A stretch of DNA of 64,000 bases from Verrucosispora sp. NA02020 (GTDB lineage: Bacteria; Actinomycetota; Actinomycetes; Mycobacteriales; Micromonosporaceae): assembly GCF_013364215.1 (NCBI RefSeq), contig NZ_CP054923.1:2852001-2916000 (forward strand). Reading direction: 5' to 3'. Made by a program: the position numbers and the translations under genes. The notes below the pieces were generated by a model. The model searched no databases. It was not told where the DNA came from and saw only the letters and a program-made list of their open reading frames with translations. Positions 1-7,769 of this stretch are shown in pieces. Position 1 is the first letter of the stretch; each line of letters starts with the position of its first letter.

Positions 1-341
1 GCGAACTCGACGCGATCATCGCCGAGTGGTCGGGCCGGCACGACACCGAACACCTGATGGCCGTCATGATCAAACACGACGTCCCGGTCGGCCGCGTCTA
101 CCGCGCCCCGGAGATGCTCGACGACGAGCACTTCGCCGCCCGCGAAGCCATCGTCCGAGTCGACCACCCCGAATTCGGCGAGTTCCCGATGCAGAACGTC
201 GTGCCGCGACTGTCGAGGACACCCGGCCGGGTCAAATGGACCGGCCCCCGCCTCGGCGAACACACCGACCAGGTGCTGACCGACATCGTCGGCCTGGCCA
301 AGGCCGAGATCAACGAACTGCGTGCCAGCGGCGTCATCTAG
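1..341 (+). CDS. CaiB/BaiF family III CoA-transferase, C-terminal part (5' end outside window)
   Basis: Open from the left edge in the frame that begins at base 3; the stop is TAG at 339-341. The visible ~112 residues are the C-terminal part of a family III CoA-transferase: an ELDAIIAEW helix, DVPVGRVYRAPEMLDDEHF and a closing helix near VLTDIVGLAKAEINELR. Family members move CoA between acyl-CoA and a carboxylic acid through an aspartyl-CoA intermediate; the catalytic Asp lies in the missing N-terminal part. The cysteine hydrolase starts 11 bases downstream, so this is probably the same operon as the transporter. HMG-CoA lyase at 5.6 kb suggests a dicarboxylate such as 3-hydroxy-3-methylglutarate as acceptor, which is inference. 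Confidence 0.85.
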   Translation, partial: ELDAIIAEWSGRHDTEHLMAVMIKHDVPVGRVYRAPEMLDDEHFAAREAIVRVDHPEFGEFPMQNVVPRLSRTPGRVKWTGPRLGEHTDQVLTDIVGLAKAEINELRASGVI

Positions 342-352
342 AGGCGGACACG

Positions 353-988
353 GTGAATGACCTCCACGCGGACTACCGCGACGCCGGCTTCGGCGGCGAC
401 CTGGGCCACGGCACCCGCCGCGCGCTCCTCATCGTCGACCTGGTGCGCGCCTACCTCGACCCGGCCTCCCCCCTCTATGCCGGCGACGAGAACCCGCCGG
501 CCCTGCGGGCCTGCACGGTCCTGCTCGACGCCGCCCGACGCCACGGCGTCCCGGTGATCCACACCCGGGTCGAGCTCGCCCCCGGCGGGATCGACGGCGG
601 CCTGTTCGCCCGCAAGGTGCCCGCCCTGCGGGTCTTCGAACGCGGCAGCGAACTCGCCGACGCGCCGCCGGCCCTGGCACCCGCCGCCGGCGAGGCGGTC
701 GTGACCAAGCAGTACGCCAGCGCCTTCTTCGGCACCAGCCTCGCCAGCACCCTGCGCGTCATGGGAGTGGACGCCCTGCTCATCGCGGGCGCCTCGACCA
801 GCGGCTGCGTCCGGGCGAGCGCCGTGGACGCGCTGCAACACGGCTACGTGCCACTCGTCGTCGCCGACGCCTGCCTCGACCGGGACCCACGCCCGCACGA
901 GGCCGCCCTGTTCGACCTCGGCGCCAAGTACGCACAGGTCCTGACCCTGGACGAGGCGACCACCCTGCTCGAACCGGGAGGTGCGTGA
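353..988 (+). CDS. isochorismatase-like cysteine hydrolase
   Basis: A 211-residue cytoplasmic hydrolase of the isochorismatase/nicotinamidase/N-carbamoylsarcosine amidase superfamily. The Asp-Lys-Cys triad is clear: Asp29 in ALLIVDLVRAYLD, Lys119 in VVTKQYASAFFGT and Cys152 in AGASTSGCVRAS. FFGTSLASTLR and the TSGCV loop fit the amidase branch better than true isochorismatases. The GTG start at 353 was chosen because it follows the CoA-transferase stop and gives normal family length; the frame is open further upstream only as read-through over that gene. The stop overlaps the permease start, so translation is probably coupled. Likely role is hydrolysis of an amide or carbamoyl group on the imported substrate; the substrate is unknown. 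Confidence 0.8.
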   Translation: MNDLHADYRDAGFGGDLGHGTRRALLIVDLVRAYLDPASPLYAGDENPPALRACTVLLDAARRHGVPVIHTRVELAPGGIDGGLFARKVPALRVFERGSELADAPPALAPAAGEAVVTKQYASAFFGTSLASTLRVMGVDALLIAGASTSGCVRASAVDALQHGYVPLVVADACLDRDPRPHEAALFDLGAKYAQVLTLDEATTLLEPGGA

Positions 989-2001
989 TGCGGGTCCTCA
1001 GATACGCCCGCCGACGGATCCTCTTCCTCCCGGTCGGCCTGCTCTCCGTCATCGTGCTGGCATTCCTGCTGGTCAACGCGCTGCCCGGCAACCCGGCCGG
1101 CGTCATCGCCGGACCGGCCGCCTCCCCGACGGAACTGGCCGAGATCGAACGCCGACTCGGCCTGGACCAGCCCCTGTGGGAACGCTTCGTCACCTACCTC
1201 GGCAACCTGGTCCAAGGCGACCTCGGCTCGTCCTACTACACCGACCGGCCCATCCTCGACGAGATCCTGCGGTTCGCCCCGGCGACCCTGGAACTGGTGT
1301 TCCTCTCGCTGACCCTCGCCGCACTCCTCGGCATCGGCCTCGGCACACTGGGCGCCTACCGCAAGGGCACGGTCGCCGACCGCACCTCCCGCTTCATCGT
1401 CACCACCTTCCAGTCCATCCCCGACTTCTTCCTGGCGCTGCTCCTGATCTACCTGCTCTTCTATCTCGCCGGGTGGGCGCCGGCACCGGTCGGACGACTC
1501 GGTCTGATGGACGAACCACCGCCGACCGTGACCGGGGCGCTGCTGCTGGACTCCCTGCTCGCCGGTGACATGGGCACCTTCCGATCGGCGGTGGCGCACT
1601 CCGTGCTGCCCGTCCTCACGCTCGGCATCTACTACTCCGCGTACTTCGCCCGCAGCACGTACGCCTCCCTGGTGCCGGCCCTGGAGTCCAAACAGGTCGA
1701 ATTCGCCCGCGCCAGCGGCCTGCGCGAGCGCACCGTCCTCGCGTACGCCTTCCGCCAGGCCCGGACCCCGATCCTGACCTACGGCGGCATCCTCCTCGCC
1801 GCGCTGCTCGGCGGCGCGGCCATCATCGAGACCATCTTCTCCTGGGGTGGCTTCGGCGAGTGGGCGATCGACTCGATCCTCCAGCTCGACATCCCGGCCG
1901 TGCAGGGCTTCATCCTGGCCGCCGGACTCGGGACCCTGTTGGCCTTCACCGCGCTGGACATCCTGGTCGCGGCGCTCGACCCGAGGGTGCGCTATGACTG
2001 A
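985..2001 (+). CDS. ABC transporter permease, DppB/OppB type
   Basis: Inner-membrane permease of 338 residues in the peptide/opine/nickel importer family. It has an N-terminal membrane anchor (FLPVGLLSVIVLAFLLVNAL), the family signature NALPGNPAG, an extracytoplasmic loop and about five more transmembrane helices. The cytoplasmic coupling loop is EFARASGLRERTVLAYAFRQA. It pairs with the next gene to form the channel. GTG 985 and ATG 988 are both possible starts, each overlapping the previous stop. No solute-binding protein gene is visible in the window; it probably lies upstream of base 1. The substrate class (peptide, opine or other amine-containing compound) cannot be fixed from the sequence. 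Confidence 0.9.
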   Translation: MMRVLRYARRRILFLPVGLLSVIVLAFLLVNALPGNPAGVIAGPAASPTELAEIERRLGLDQPLWERFVTYLGNLVQGDLGSSYYTDRPILDEILRFAPATLELVFLSLTLAALLGIGLGTLGAYRKGTVADRTSRFIVTTFQSIPDFFLALLLIYLLFYLAGWAPAPVGRLGLMDEPPPTVTGALLLDSLLAGDMGTFRSAVAHSVLPVLTLGIYYSAYFARSTYASLVPALESKQVEFARASGLRERTVLAYAFRQARTPILTYGGILLAALLGGAAIIETIFSWGGFGEWAIDSILQLDIPAVQGFILAAGLGTLLAFTALDILVAALDPRVRYD

Positions 2002-2860
2002 GACCCTGGCCGCCGACCCCACCACGGTCACCGCCCCGACGACCAAGAAACGACCCCGGGGCCACCGACGGTGGCGACTGTGGGTGCCCGGCACCATCCT
2101 GACCAGCATGCTCGCCGCGGCCTATCTCGCTCCACTGCCGCACGACCCGGCGGAACCCTCCACCAACACCCTCACCGCCCCCGACGGCGAGCACTGGATG
2201 GGCACCGACAAGTTCGGCCTCGACGTGTTCAGCCGCCTGGTGGCCTCCGCCGGGGTGGACATCCCGTTGGCCCTCGCCGGCATGCTGATCTCACTCGTGA
2301 TCGGCGTGCTGCTCGGGCTCGCCGCCCTGCACCGCGGACCGTGGGGCGAACGGGTCGTCCGGGCCCTCGACGTCTTCCAGGCGTTCCCGCTGCTGATCCT
2401 GGCCATCGCCCTGGTCGCGCTGATGGGCAACAACATCGAGAACGTCGTCGTCGCCATCGCCATCATCAACGTCCCCCGCTTCGTCCGACTGGTCCGCAGC
2501 GAGGGACTGACCATCCGGGAGAGCCGCTACATCGAGGCGGCCCACGCCATCGGCGCGACCGGGCCGCGCGTGATGTTCCGGCACGTCCTGCCGAACATGA
2601 CCGGCATCATCCTGGCCCAGGCGTCACTGGCGGTCGCGCACTCGATCGTCGTGATCGCCTCCCTCTCCTTCCTCGGCATCGGCATCAACGCCGCCGACGC
2701 GAGCTGGGGCGCGATGATCCAGACAGGAGCGCAGAACATGACGACCGGCCAGTGGTGGGTCTCGGTCTTCCCCGGACTCGCCATCTTCCTCACCGTGCTC
2801 TGCTTCAACGCCATCAGCGACGAACTGCAGGACACCTTCGGCCGGGCGAGGCAACGATGA
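1994..2860 (+). CDS. ABC transporter permease, DppC/OppC type
   Basis: Second permease subunit, 288 residues, with an N-terminal TM helix (WVPGTILTSMLAAAYLAPLP). It carries the DppC hallmark HWMGTDKFGLDVFSRLV just before the conserved permease domain and the EAAHAIGATGPRVMFRHVLPN coupling helix that docks on the ATPases. The ATG at 1994 overlaps the dppB-like stop by 8 bases and gives the normal DppC length; a longer in-frame reading to the left is only shadow of the upstream gene. It assembles with the 985-2001 permease and the two ATPases that follow. Expression is probably coupled throughout, since all junctions in this operon overlap. Confidence 0.9.
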   Translation: MTETLAADPTTVTAPTTKKRPRGHRRWRLWVPGTILTSMLAAAYLAPLPHDPAEPSTNTLTAPDGEHWMGTDKFGLDVFSRLVASAGVDIPLALAGMLISLVIGVLLGLAALHRGPWGERVVRALDVFQAFPLLILAIALVALMGNNIENVVVAIAIINVPRFVRLVRSEGLTIRESRYIEAAHAIGATGPRVMFRHVLPNMTGIILAQASLAVAHSIVVIASLSFLGIGINAADASWGAMIQTGAQNMTTGQWWVSVFPGLAIFLTVLCFNAISDELQDTFGRARQR

Positions 2861-3894
2861 GCCTGCTCAACGCGCGACGACGACCCGACAGTCGACCCAC
2901 CCCGCCGCCGTCCGACGGCTCCGCCGGACGCCTGCTGGAGGTCAACGGCCTGACCACCCGGTTCGACACACCCGACGGCCTGGTCCACGCGGTCAACGGC
3001 GTCGACTTCCACGTCGACCGGGCCGAGATCGTCGGCGTCGTCGGCGAGAGCGGATGCGGCAAGTCGGTGACCATCCGGTCCATCCTCGGCCTGGTCCGGC
3101 CCCCCGGTCGGGTGGTCGAGGGCACCGCCCGCTTCGACGGGGTCGACCTGCTCGGCCTGCGCCGCACCGAGCTGCGCCGACTACGCGGCAAGGAGATCGG
3201 CTTCATCGCCCAGAACCCGTTCAGCGCCCTGAACCCGGTGATGCGCATCCACCGGCAGTTCGCCACCATCATGGCCGCGCACGGGGTCAAGGCCGACGGC
3301 GAGGTCCGGGACCGGGCCCGTACCGCCCTCACCGACGTCGGCATCGCCGGACCGGACCGGGTCCTCGACGGCTACGCCCACCAGTTGAGCGGCGGCATGG
3401 CCCAACGCGTGGTGATCGCCATGGCCATGTTGCTCAACCCGACCTTCGTGATCGCCGACGAACCGACCACCGGCCTGGACCTGACCGTGCAACGGCAGAT
3501 CCTGGACCTCATCCGCCGACTGGTCCGCGAACACGACCGCTCGATGCTCCTGGTCACCCACGATCTCGGCGTCGTCGCGCAGTACTGCGACCGGGTCGTC
3601 GTCATGTACGCCGGCAAGGTCATCGAACACGGCACCGTCCGGGAGGTCCTCAAGGACCCCCGCCACCCGTACACCCAGGCGCTCATCCGCGCCATTCCCC
3701 GGCCCGGTCAGCCGCTGGTGCACCTCACCGGTCGACTGCCCGACCTGATCGACTACCCGTCCGGATGCCCCTTCCGGGACCGCTGCCCGCACGCCTTCGA
3801 ACCGTGCGCCCAGGTGGTCCCGGCCGCGGTGACCCAGACCTCCGGCCGGACGTACTGGTGTCACCTGCCCCAGGAGAAGGAGGCAGCGCAGTGA
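2857..3894 (+). CDS. ABC transporter ATP-binding protein, DppD/OppD type
   Basis: 345-residue ATPase of an oligopeptide-type importer. Walker A GESGCGKS lies at residues 63-70, followed by the Q-loop (FIAQNPFSALNP), signature LSGGMAQRV, Walker B VIADEPTTGLD and the switch His in LLVTHDLG. The C-terminal OppD/DppD extension with a Cys-rich patch (CPFRDRCPHAFEPC) is present; in the family this region can bind an Fe-S cluster. The first ~27 residues are Arg/Pro-rich and unlike the domain. ATG 2857 overlaps the permease stop by four bases. It powers uptake together with the next gene product. Confidence 0.92.
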   Translation: MSLLNARRRPDSRPTPPPSDGSAGRLLEVNGLTTRFDTPDGLVHAVNGVDFHVDRAEIVGVVGESGCGKSVTIRSILGLVRPPGRVVEGTARFDGVDLLGLRRTELRRLRGKEIGFIAQNPFSALNPVMRIHRQFATIMAAHGVKADGEVRDRARTALTDVGIAGPDRVLDGYAHQLSGGMAQRVVIAMAMLLNPTFVIADEPTTGLDLTVQRQILDLIRRLVREHDRSMLLVTHDLGVVAQYCDRVVVMYAGKVIEHGTVREVLKDPRHPYTQALIRAIPRPGQPLVHLTGRLPDLIDYPSGCPFRDRCPHAFEPCAQVVPAAVTQTSGRTYWCHLPQEKEAAQ

Positions 3895-4850
3895 GTCTGC
3901 TGGAGTTGACCAACGTCAGCAAGGAGTTCCACGTCGGCGGCAGCACGCGGGTCTACGCGCTGGACGACGTGTCGCTCTCGGTGGACGCCGGAGAGACCGT
4001 GGCGGTCATCGGCGAGAGCGGATCCGGCAAGTCGACGCTGGGGCGGCTGGCACTGCGCCTGATCGAACCGACCCGGGGCTCGGTACGCTTCGACGGCACC
4101 GACATGCTCGCGCTGCCCGCCGCCGAGATGCGCAAGCTCCGCGCGAAGATACAGATCATCTTCCAGGAGCCGTTCGAGTCGCTGAACCCCCGGATGCGGG
4201 TGGCCGACATCATCGGCGAACCACTGGCCATCCACCGGCCTGCGATGACCACACCACAGCGCCGTGACCGGGTCGCGCAGATGATCGAACAGGTCGGACT
4301 CGCCCCCGACATGGCACGACGGTATCCCGGCGAACTCAGCGGCGGGCAGCAGCAGCGAGTCGGCATCGCCCGAGCCGTGGTGACCGAGCCGTCCCTGGTC
4401 GTGCTGGACGAACCCACGTCCTCCCTCGACCTGTCGGTCCGCGCCCAGATCCTGCGCCTGCTCGCCGACCTGCAGGCCGAACTCGGCATGGGCTACCTGT
4501 TCATCTCCCACGACATCCACACGGTCCGGTACGTCAGCGACCGCATCGCCGTCATGTACCGGGGGCGGGTCGTCGAGACCGGCCCGTCCGAGCTGGTGTT
4601 CTCCGATCCACAGCACCCGTACACCCGCGCCCTGCTGGCGGCGGCCCTGCCCGTCGATCCCGACCAGGAACTGGCCCCGGCCCGGCTGGTCGGTGACCCG
4701 CTGAGTCCGACCCAGCTCGTACCGGGATGTGTCCTGCACGGACGCTGCCCGGTCGGTGAGGACCGATGTGTACAGACCGAGGTGCGGCTGACGCCGATCG
4801 GCGCCGACCGGGAGGTGGCCTGCATCAAACCCGGAGCGCCCGGGAGCTGA
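3891..4850 (+). CDS. ABC transporter ATP-binding protein, DppF/OppF type
   Basis: 319-residue second ATPase of the importer, starting at GTG 3891 inside the previous stop. Motifs in order: Walker A GESGSGKS at residues 41-48, IFQEPFESLNPRM, LSGGQQQRVGIARAV, VVLDEPTSSLDLSV and FISHDIHTV. The C-terminal OppF tail contains a paired-Cys segment (PGCVLHGRCPVGEDRC). It is last in the transporter operon. The gap to the convergent GntR gene is only 43 bases, without an obvious strong hairpin. Confidence 0.92.
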   Translation: MSLLELTNVSKEFHVGGSTRVYALDDVSLSVDAGETVAVIGESGSGKSTLGRLALRLIEPTRGSVRFDGTDMLALPAAEMRKLRAKIQIIFQEPFESLNPRMRVADIIGEPLAIHRPAMTTPQRRDRVAQMIEQVGLAPDMARRYPGELSGGQQQRVGIARAVVTEPSLVVLDEPTSSLDLSVRAQILRLLADLQAELGMGYLFISHDIHTVRYVSDRIAVMYRGRVVETGPSELVFSDPQHPYTRALLAAALPVDPDQELAPARLVGDPLSPTQLVPGCVLHGRCPVGEDRCVQTEVRLTPIGADREVACIKPGAPGS

Positions 4851-4893
4851 CGCCCACGACGGCGGGGAGGCGGGTGCGGGCCCGGCGGACCGG

Positions 4894-5550
4894 TCACAGG
4901 TCGGGGCGGTCCACCATGCCGTCCAACAGCACCGTCCGGGCGGCCAGCACGTGGGCCCGCATCGTGCTCGACGCCCACTCTGCGTCCCTGGCCCGCAGCG
5001 CCGCCACCAGGTCCCGGTGGTGCGCCATGCTGCGGGCCAGGGCGTCCGGCGTGTAGAGGCGGAACGCCCGCACGACCAGCGGCACCTCCACGACCGCGGA
5101 CAGCAGCGAGGTGAGCCGAGGGCTGGCGGCGGCCTTCAGGACCGAGTTGTGCAACTCGGCGTTGAGGGTGGCGATCCGGTCCAGGTCCTGCGGACCCATC
5201 CGCCGGGCCAACTCCTCCATCTGGTCGCAGAGCGCGTCCAGCCGGTCCAGGACCTCGGCGTCGATGCGCTTGGCGGCCAGGGCCGCGCCGTAGCTCTCCA
5301 GCCGGGCGCGGATCTCGTAGATGTCCTGCAGATCGCCGAGCGACCATTCGGCGACCCGCGCCCCACGGTTGGGCTGGAAGACGACGAGGCCCTCCGCGGT
5401 GAGCCTGCGCAGTGCCTCCCGGATCGGCGTCCGGCTGACGCCGAACTGCCGGGACAACTCCATCTCGCCCAGGCGGGCGCGCGGGCCGATCGAGCCGTTC
5501 AGGATCGCGCTCCGCAGCGCCTCGTACGCGTCCTCCGCGGCATTCGTCAC
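4894..5550 (-). CDS. GntR-family transcriptional regulator, FadR/FCD subgroup
   Basis: Predicted 218-residue repressor. The N-terminal winged helix-turn-helix reads LGEMELSRQFGVSRTPIREALRRLTAEGLV, the classic GntR recognition region. It is followed by an all-helical FCD ligand-binding domain with probable metal-binding positions in LNAELHNSV and MAHHRDLV. GTG 5550 (VTNAAEDAYEAL) is the best start because it places the HTH at the usual distance; codons upstream lack GntR character. It is divergent from HMG-CoA lyase and convergent with the transporter. An 8-bp palindrome TGTATACA at 5616-5623 matches the FCD-GntR operator style (TnGTnnnACnA) and probably controls both genes. The ligand is likely an acid or acyl-CoA of this catabolic pathway (inference). 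Confidence 0.9.
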   Translation of the reverse strand: MTNAAEDAYEALRSAILNGSIGPRARLGEMELSRQFGVSRTPIREALRRLTAEGLVVFQPNRGARVAEWSLGDLQDIYEIRARLESYGAALAAKRIDAEVLDRLDALCDQMEELARRMGPQDLDRIATLNAELHNSVLKAAASPRLTSLLSAVVEVPLVVRAFRLYTPDALARSMAHHRDLVAALRARDAEWASSTMRAHVLAARTVLLDGMVDRPDL

Positions 5551-5611
5551 CCGTGCCTCCGTCGTGTGAGCCGCATGTCGTCGGCACCCTTGCCGCCGCT
5601 CTGACAGTCTG

Positions 5612-5627
5612 AGATTGTATACATATG
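5612..5627. promoter_or_regulatory. GntR-type operator and bidirectional -10 region
   Basis: The segment reads AGATTGTATACATATG. TGTATACA (5616-5623) is a perfect palindrome of the FCD-GntR type. Within it TATACA/TACAAT can act as -10 elements on both strands. Its edge is one base from the HMG-CoA lyase ATG at 5625, so either that gene is translated leaderless or very near its transcript start, or the true start is GTG 5628 or 5637. A repressor bound here would block both promoters. Confidence 0.6.
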
Positions 5628-6527
5628 GTGGTTCAGGTGGTGGAGGTGTCTCCACGGGACGGTCTGCAGAACGAGCCCGAGATCCTGTCGACAGCAAGCA
5701 AGATCGAGTTGATCCGGCGCTGTGTCGAGGCAGGAGCCCGACGGGTCGAGGCGGTCTCCTTTGTCCGCGCCGACCGGGTGCCGCAGATGGCCGACGCCGA
5801 AGCGGTGATGGCCGCAGTGCCACGACGCAGCGACGTATCGTACATCGGCCTAGTGCTCAACCGACGCGGGCTGGACCGTGCGCTGGCGGCAGGAGTGGAC
5901 GAGGTGAACTGCGTCGTGGTCGCCACCGAAACCTTCAGCCAGCGCAACCAGGGCGCCTCCGTCGACGCCATGCTCGGCGCCTGGACCGACATCGCCAAGG
6001 CCGCCCACGCCGCCGGAGTCCGGGCCAGCGTGACCGTGGCCGCCGCGTTCGGCTGCCCCTTCGAAGGCGACGTCTCCGCAGCGACCGTGGGTGACCTGGC
6101 GCGCCGCCTGGTCGAGGGCGAACCCGACGAGATCGCCCTCGCCGACACCATCGGTGTGGGCGTACCCGCCCAGGTGCGGGCCCTGGTCTCCGCCGTGACG
6201 GCGGCGGCGCCGGGCGTGCCGCTGCGCGCCCACTTCCACGACACCCGCAACACCGCCATCGCCAACGCGTTGGCGGCGGTCGAGGCCGGCGTGACCGTGC
6301 TCGACGCGAGCGTCGGTGGGATCGGCGGATGCCCCTTCGCCCCGGCCGCCACCGGCAACGTGGCCACCGAGGACCTCACGTACGCGCTGCACCGCTCCGG
6401 CCACCCCACCGGCCTCGACCCGACGAAGGTGATCGAGACGGCGGCGTGGATCGGCGACCAGCTCGGCAAGGACCGGCTACCCGGCGCCCTCGGTCGGGCC
6501 GGCTGGTTCCCGACCGACCCGCAGTAG
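5625..6527 (+). CDS. mvaB: hydroxymethylglutaryl-CoA lyase
   Basis: 300-residue TIM-barrel lyase of the HMG-CoA lyase/DRE-TIM family, cleaving HMG-CoA to acetoacetate and acetyl-CoA. Key residues are Arg11 in VSPRDGLQNEP, the metal ligands in RAHFHDTRNT (His203, His205) and catalytic Cys236 in the signature SVGGIGGCPFAPAATGNV. Length matches bacterial HMG-CoA lyases (~300). ATG 5625 sits directly on the operator palindrome; GTG 5628 is an equally good start and changes only one residue. It is divergent from the GntR regulator. With the CoA-transferase at the left edge it could form a two-step route, activation then lyase cleavage, for a 3-hydroxy-3-methyl dicarboxylate, or serve the end of leucine degradation. 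Confidence 0.92.
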   Translation: MVVQVVEVSPRDGLQNEPEILSTASKIELIRRCVEAGARRVEAVSFVRADRVPQMADAEAVMAAVPRRSDVSYIGLVLNRRGLDRALAAGVDEVNCVVVATETFSQRNQGASVDAMLGAWTDIAKAAHAAGVRASVTVAAAFGCPFEGDVSAATVGDLARRLVEGEPDEIALADTIGVGVPAQVRALVSAVTAAAPGVPLRAHFHDTRNTAIANALAAVEAGVTVLDASVGGIGGCPFAPAATGNVATEDLTYALHRSGHPTGLDPTKVIETAAWIGDQLGKDRLPGALGRAGWFPTDPQ

Positions 6528-6615
6528 CCGGACCGAACGCTCCGAACAGCGGCTTCTTGCAGAGCGGCGACGTGGCCCGCGACCGTGCCCTGCCGGTCGG
6601 CGTCGGCTGCCTCCT

Positions 6616-6720
6616 CGCAAGCACATCGGCAACATCTTCGGCAAACTCGACCTGCCAGCCACGACGGACGGCCACCGGCGGTACTCGCGGTGCTGGCCTA
6701 CCTGCGGCGTGGAGCCGCAC
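6616..6720 (+). pseudogene. relic of a NarL/LuxR-type response regulator C-terminus
   Basis: Reading 6616 onward gives RKHIGNIFGKLDLPATTDGHRR, then the frame shifts by one base near 6677-6680 and continues as VLAVLAYLRRGAA. Joined, this matches the end of a NarL-type HTH, where the recognition helix leads to KHxxxIFxKLxL...RRVLAVLAYL. The intact regulator at 51785-52429 ends VKHVSSIFTKLGLYLSTSDNRRVLAVLAYLDS, so the match can be checked within this window. Nothing recognisable of the receiver or first HTH helices remains upstream. The rest of the 267-base gap (6528-6794) holds nothing else I can support. Confidence 0.7.
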
Positions 6721-6794
6721 CGGAACCGACCGCGGCGTGGCTGCCCAGGTGCCAGATCGCAGAATCCGCCGTCGGCCTGGTATGCGTGCGCCGG

Positions 6795-7673
6795 TCACCG
6801 CAGCAGCAGGTCGATCGTGCCCGTCAGGTCCTCTTCGCCGCTGCCCTCGGCGAGGCGGCGACGCATCAGCGCGAAGTAGGGGCTGAGCAGTTCCGGGCTG
6901 ACGCCCTGCTGCTCAGCGGTGCGCAGGAAGGTCGGCATGCCGGCCACCTGCATGGCGAGGGTCGAGACGACACCCGTGGTGTAGTCGCCGCTGCGCAGCT
7001 GATCGGCGGTCTGGTGAACCGCCGGGGCCATCGCCACGAGCCAGTCGGCGAGCAACGGGGCCAGCGACGTGGGATCGATGTCCTCCCTGCGGATCAGCGC
7101 GAAGGCGTGCGCGGCTCCCGCGAACATCCCGTACATCGCGCTGAGCAGGGCCACGTCGTGCAGGGCCGCGAAGCCTGCGTCCTCGCCGACATAGGTGGTG
7201 CCCGCCGGAACGCTCAGGGTCTCCTGATGCCGCTCGAACAGCTGCCGTGAGCCGCTGTAGAAGGCGTACCCGCCGGCCTCCGGAACGCCGATCATCGGAG
7301 GGACGGCCATGATGCCGCCGTCCAGGTAGCGAGCACCGCGCTCGCGGGTCCACTCGGCGCGGGCACGGGCCTGCACAGGGGTGCTGGTGGTGAGGTTGAC
7401 CAGGTCCTTGCCGGTAAGGTCGGTGCCGGCCAGCACCTCCTCGACAGCGGCGTCGTCCAGCAGGCAGACGACGACCAGGGTGTTCGCGGCGACCGCCTTG
7501 GCCGCGCTGTCCGTGACCCGTACGCCCTCGGCATCGAACGCCGCGGCACGGGCTGGGGTGCGGTTCCAGACGGTCAGTGGGTGGCCGGCGGCCATCCAGG
7601 CACGGGCCAGAGCGGTGCCCATCGCGCCGAGGCCCAGCATCGTGACGGAGGTTCCAGCAGTGTTCGGTGCCAT
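6795..7673 (-). CDS. NADP-dependent 6PGDH-fold reductase, imine-reductase-like
   Basis: Predicted 292-residue cytosolic oxidoreductase. The N-terminal Rossmann fold has GLGAMG at residues 14-19 and TVWNRT, where the Arg suggests NADP preference. Features recalling imine reductases are DGGIMAVPPMIGVPEAGGYAFYSGS and the C-terminal helix VALLSAMYGMFAGAAHAFAL, rather than the Ser-Gly-Gly/Lys pattern of true hydroxyisobutyrate dehydrogenases. ATG 7673 puts the dinucleotide motif at the usual position; an in-frame ATG at 7709 would add 12 atypical residues and overlap the promoter. It is divergent from an HxlR regulator, an arrangement common for redox or electrophile-responsive enzymes. The natural substrate is unknown. 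Confidence 0.8.
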   Translation of the reverse strand: MAPNTAGTSVTMLGLGAMGTALARAWMAAGHPLTVWNRTPARAAAFDAEGVRVTDSAAKAVAANTLVVVCLLDDAAVEEVLAGTDLTGKDLVNLTTSTPVQARARAEWTRERGARYLDGGIMAVPPMIGVPEAGGYAFYSGSRQLFERHQETLSVPAGTTYVGEDAGFAALHDVALLSAMYGMFAGAAHAFALIRREDIDPTSLAPLLADWLVAMAPAVHQTADQLRSGDYTTGVVSTLAMQVAGMPTFLRTAEQQGVSPELLSPYFALMRRRLAEGSGEEDLTGTIDLLLR

Positions 7674-7710
7674 ACGGGTGAGCCTGGCCAGGGACCCGAT
7701 GATGAACAAG

Positions 7711-7740
7711 TACGCACTTCGGAGTGGGTGGTTACCCCGG
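7711..7740. promoter_or_regulatory. candidate HxlR operator
   Basis: The 96-base divergent gap holds CACT-TCGG-AGTG (7715-7726), preceded by AGTAC and followed by GGGTGGTTACCC (7725-7738), two short overlapping dyads. Their position between the divergent starts is where an HxlR dimer would act on both genes. Arms are only 4 bp, so this is tentative. Confidence 0.35.
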
Positions 7741-7769
7741 GGTGCGCGAGCAGGTCAGAAGGTGGGGGC

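Noticed and set aside
26..352. Long N-terminal extension of the cysteine hydrolase frame
   Set aside because: It is Arg/Pro-rich shadow of the CoA-transferase read in another frame; GTG 353 gives normal family length with the Asp at residue 29.
4766..5056. Rightward frame across the transporter end and the GntR gene
   Set aside because: No coding character, and it overlaps two well-supported genes.
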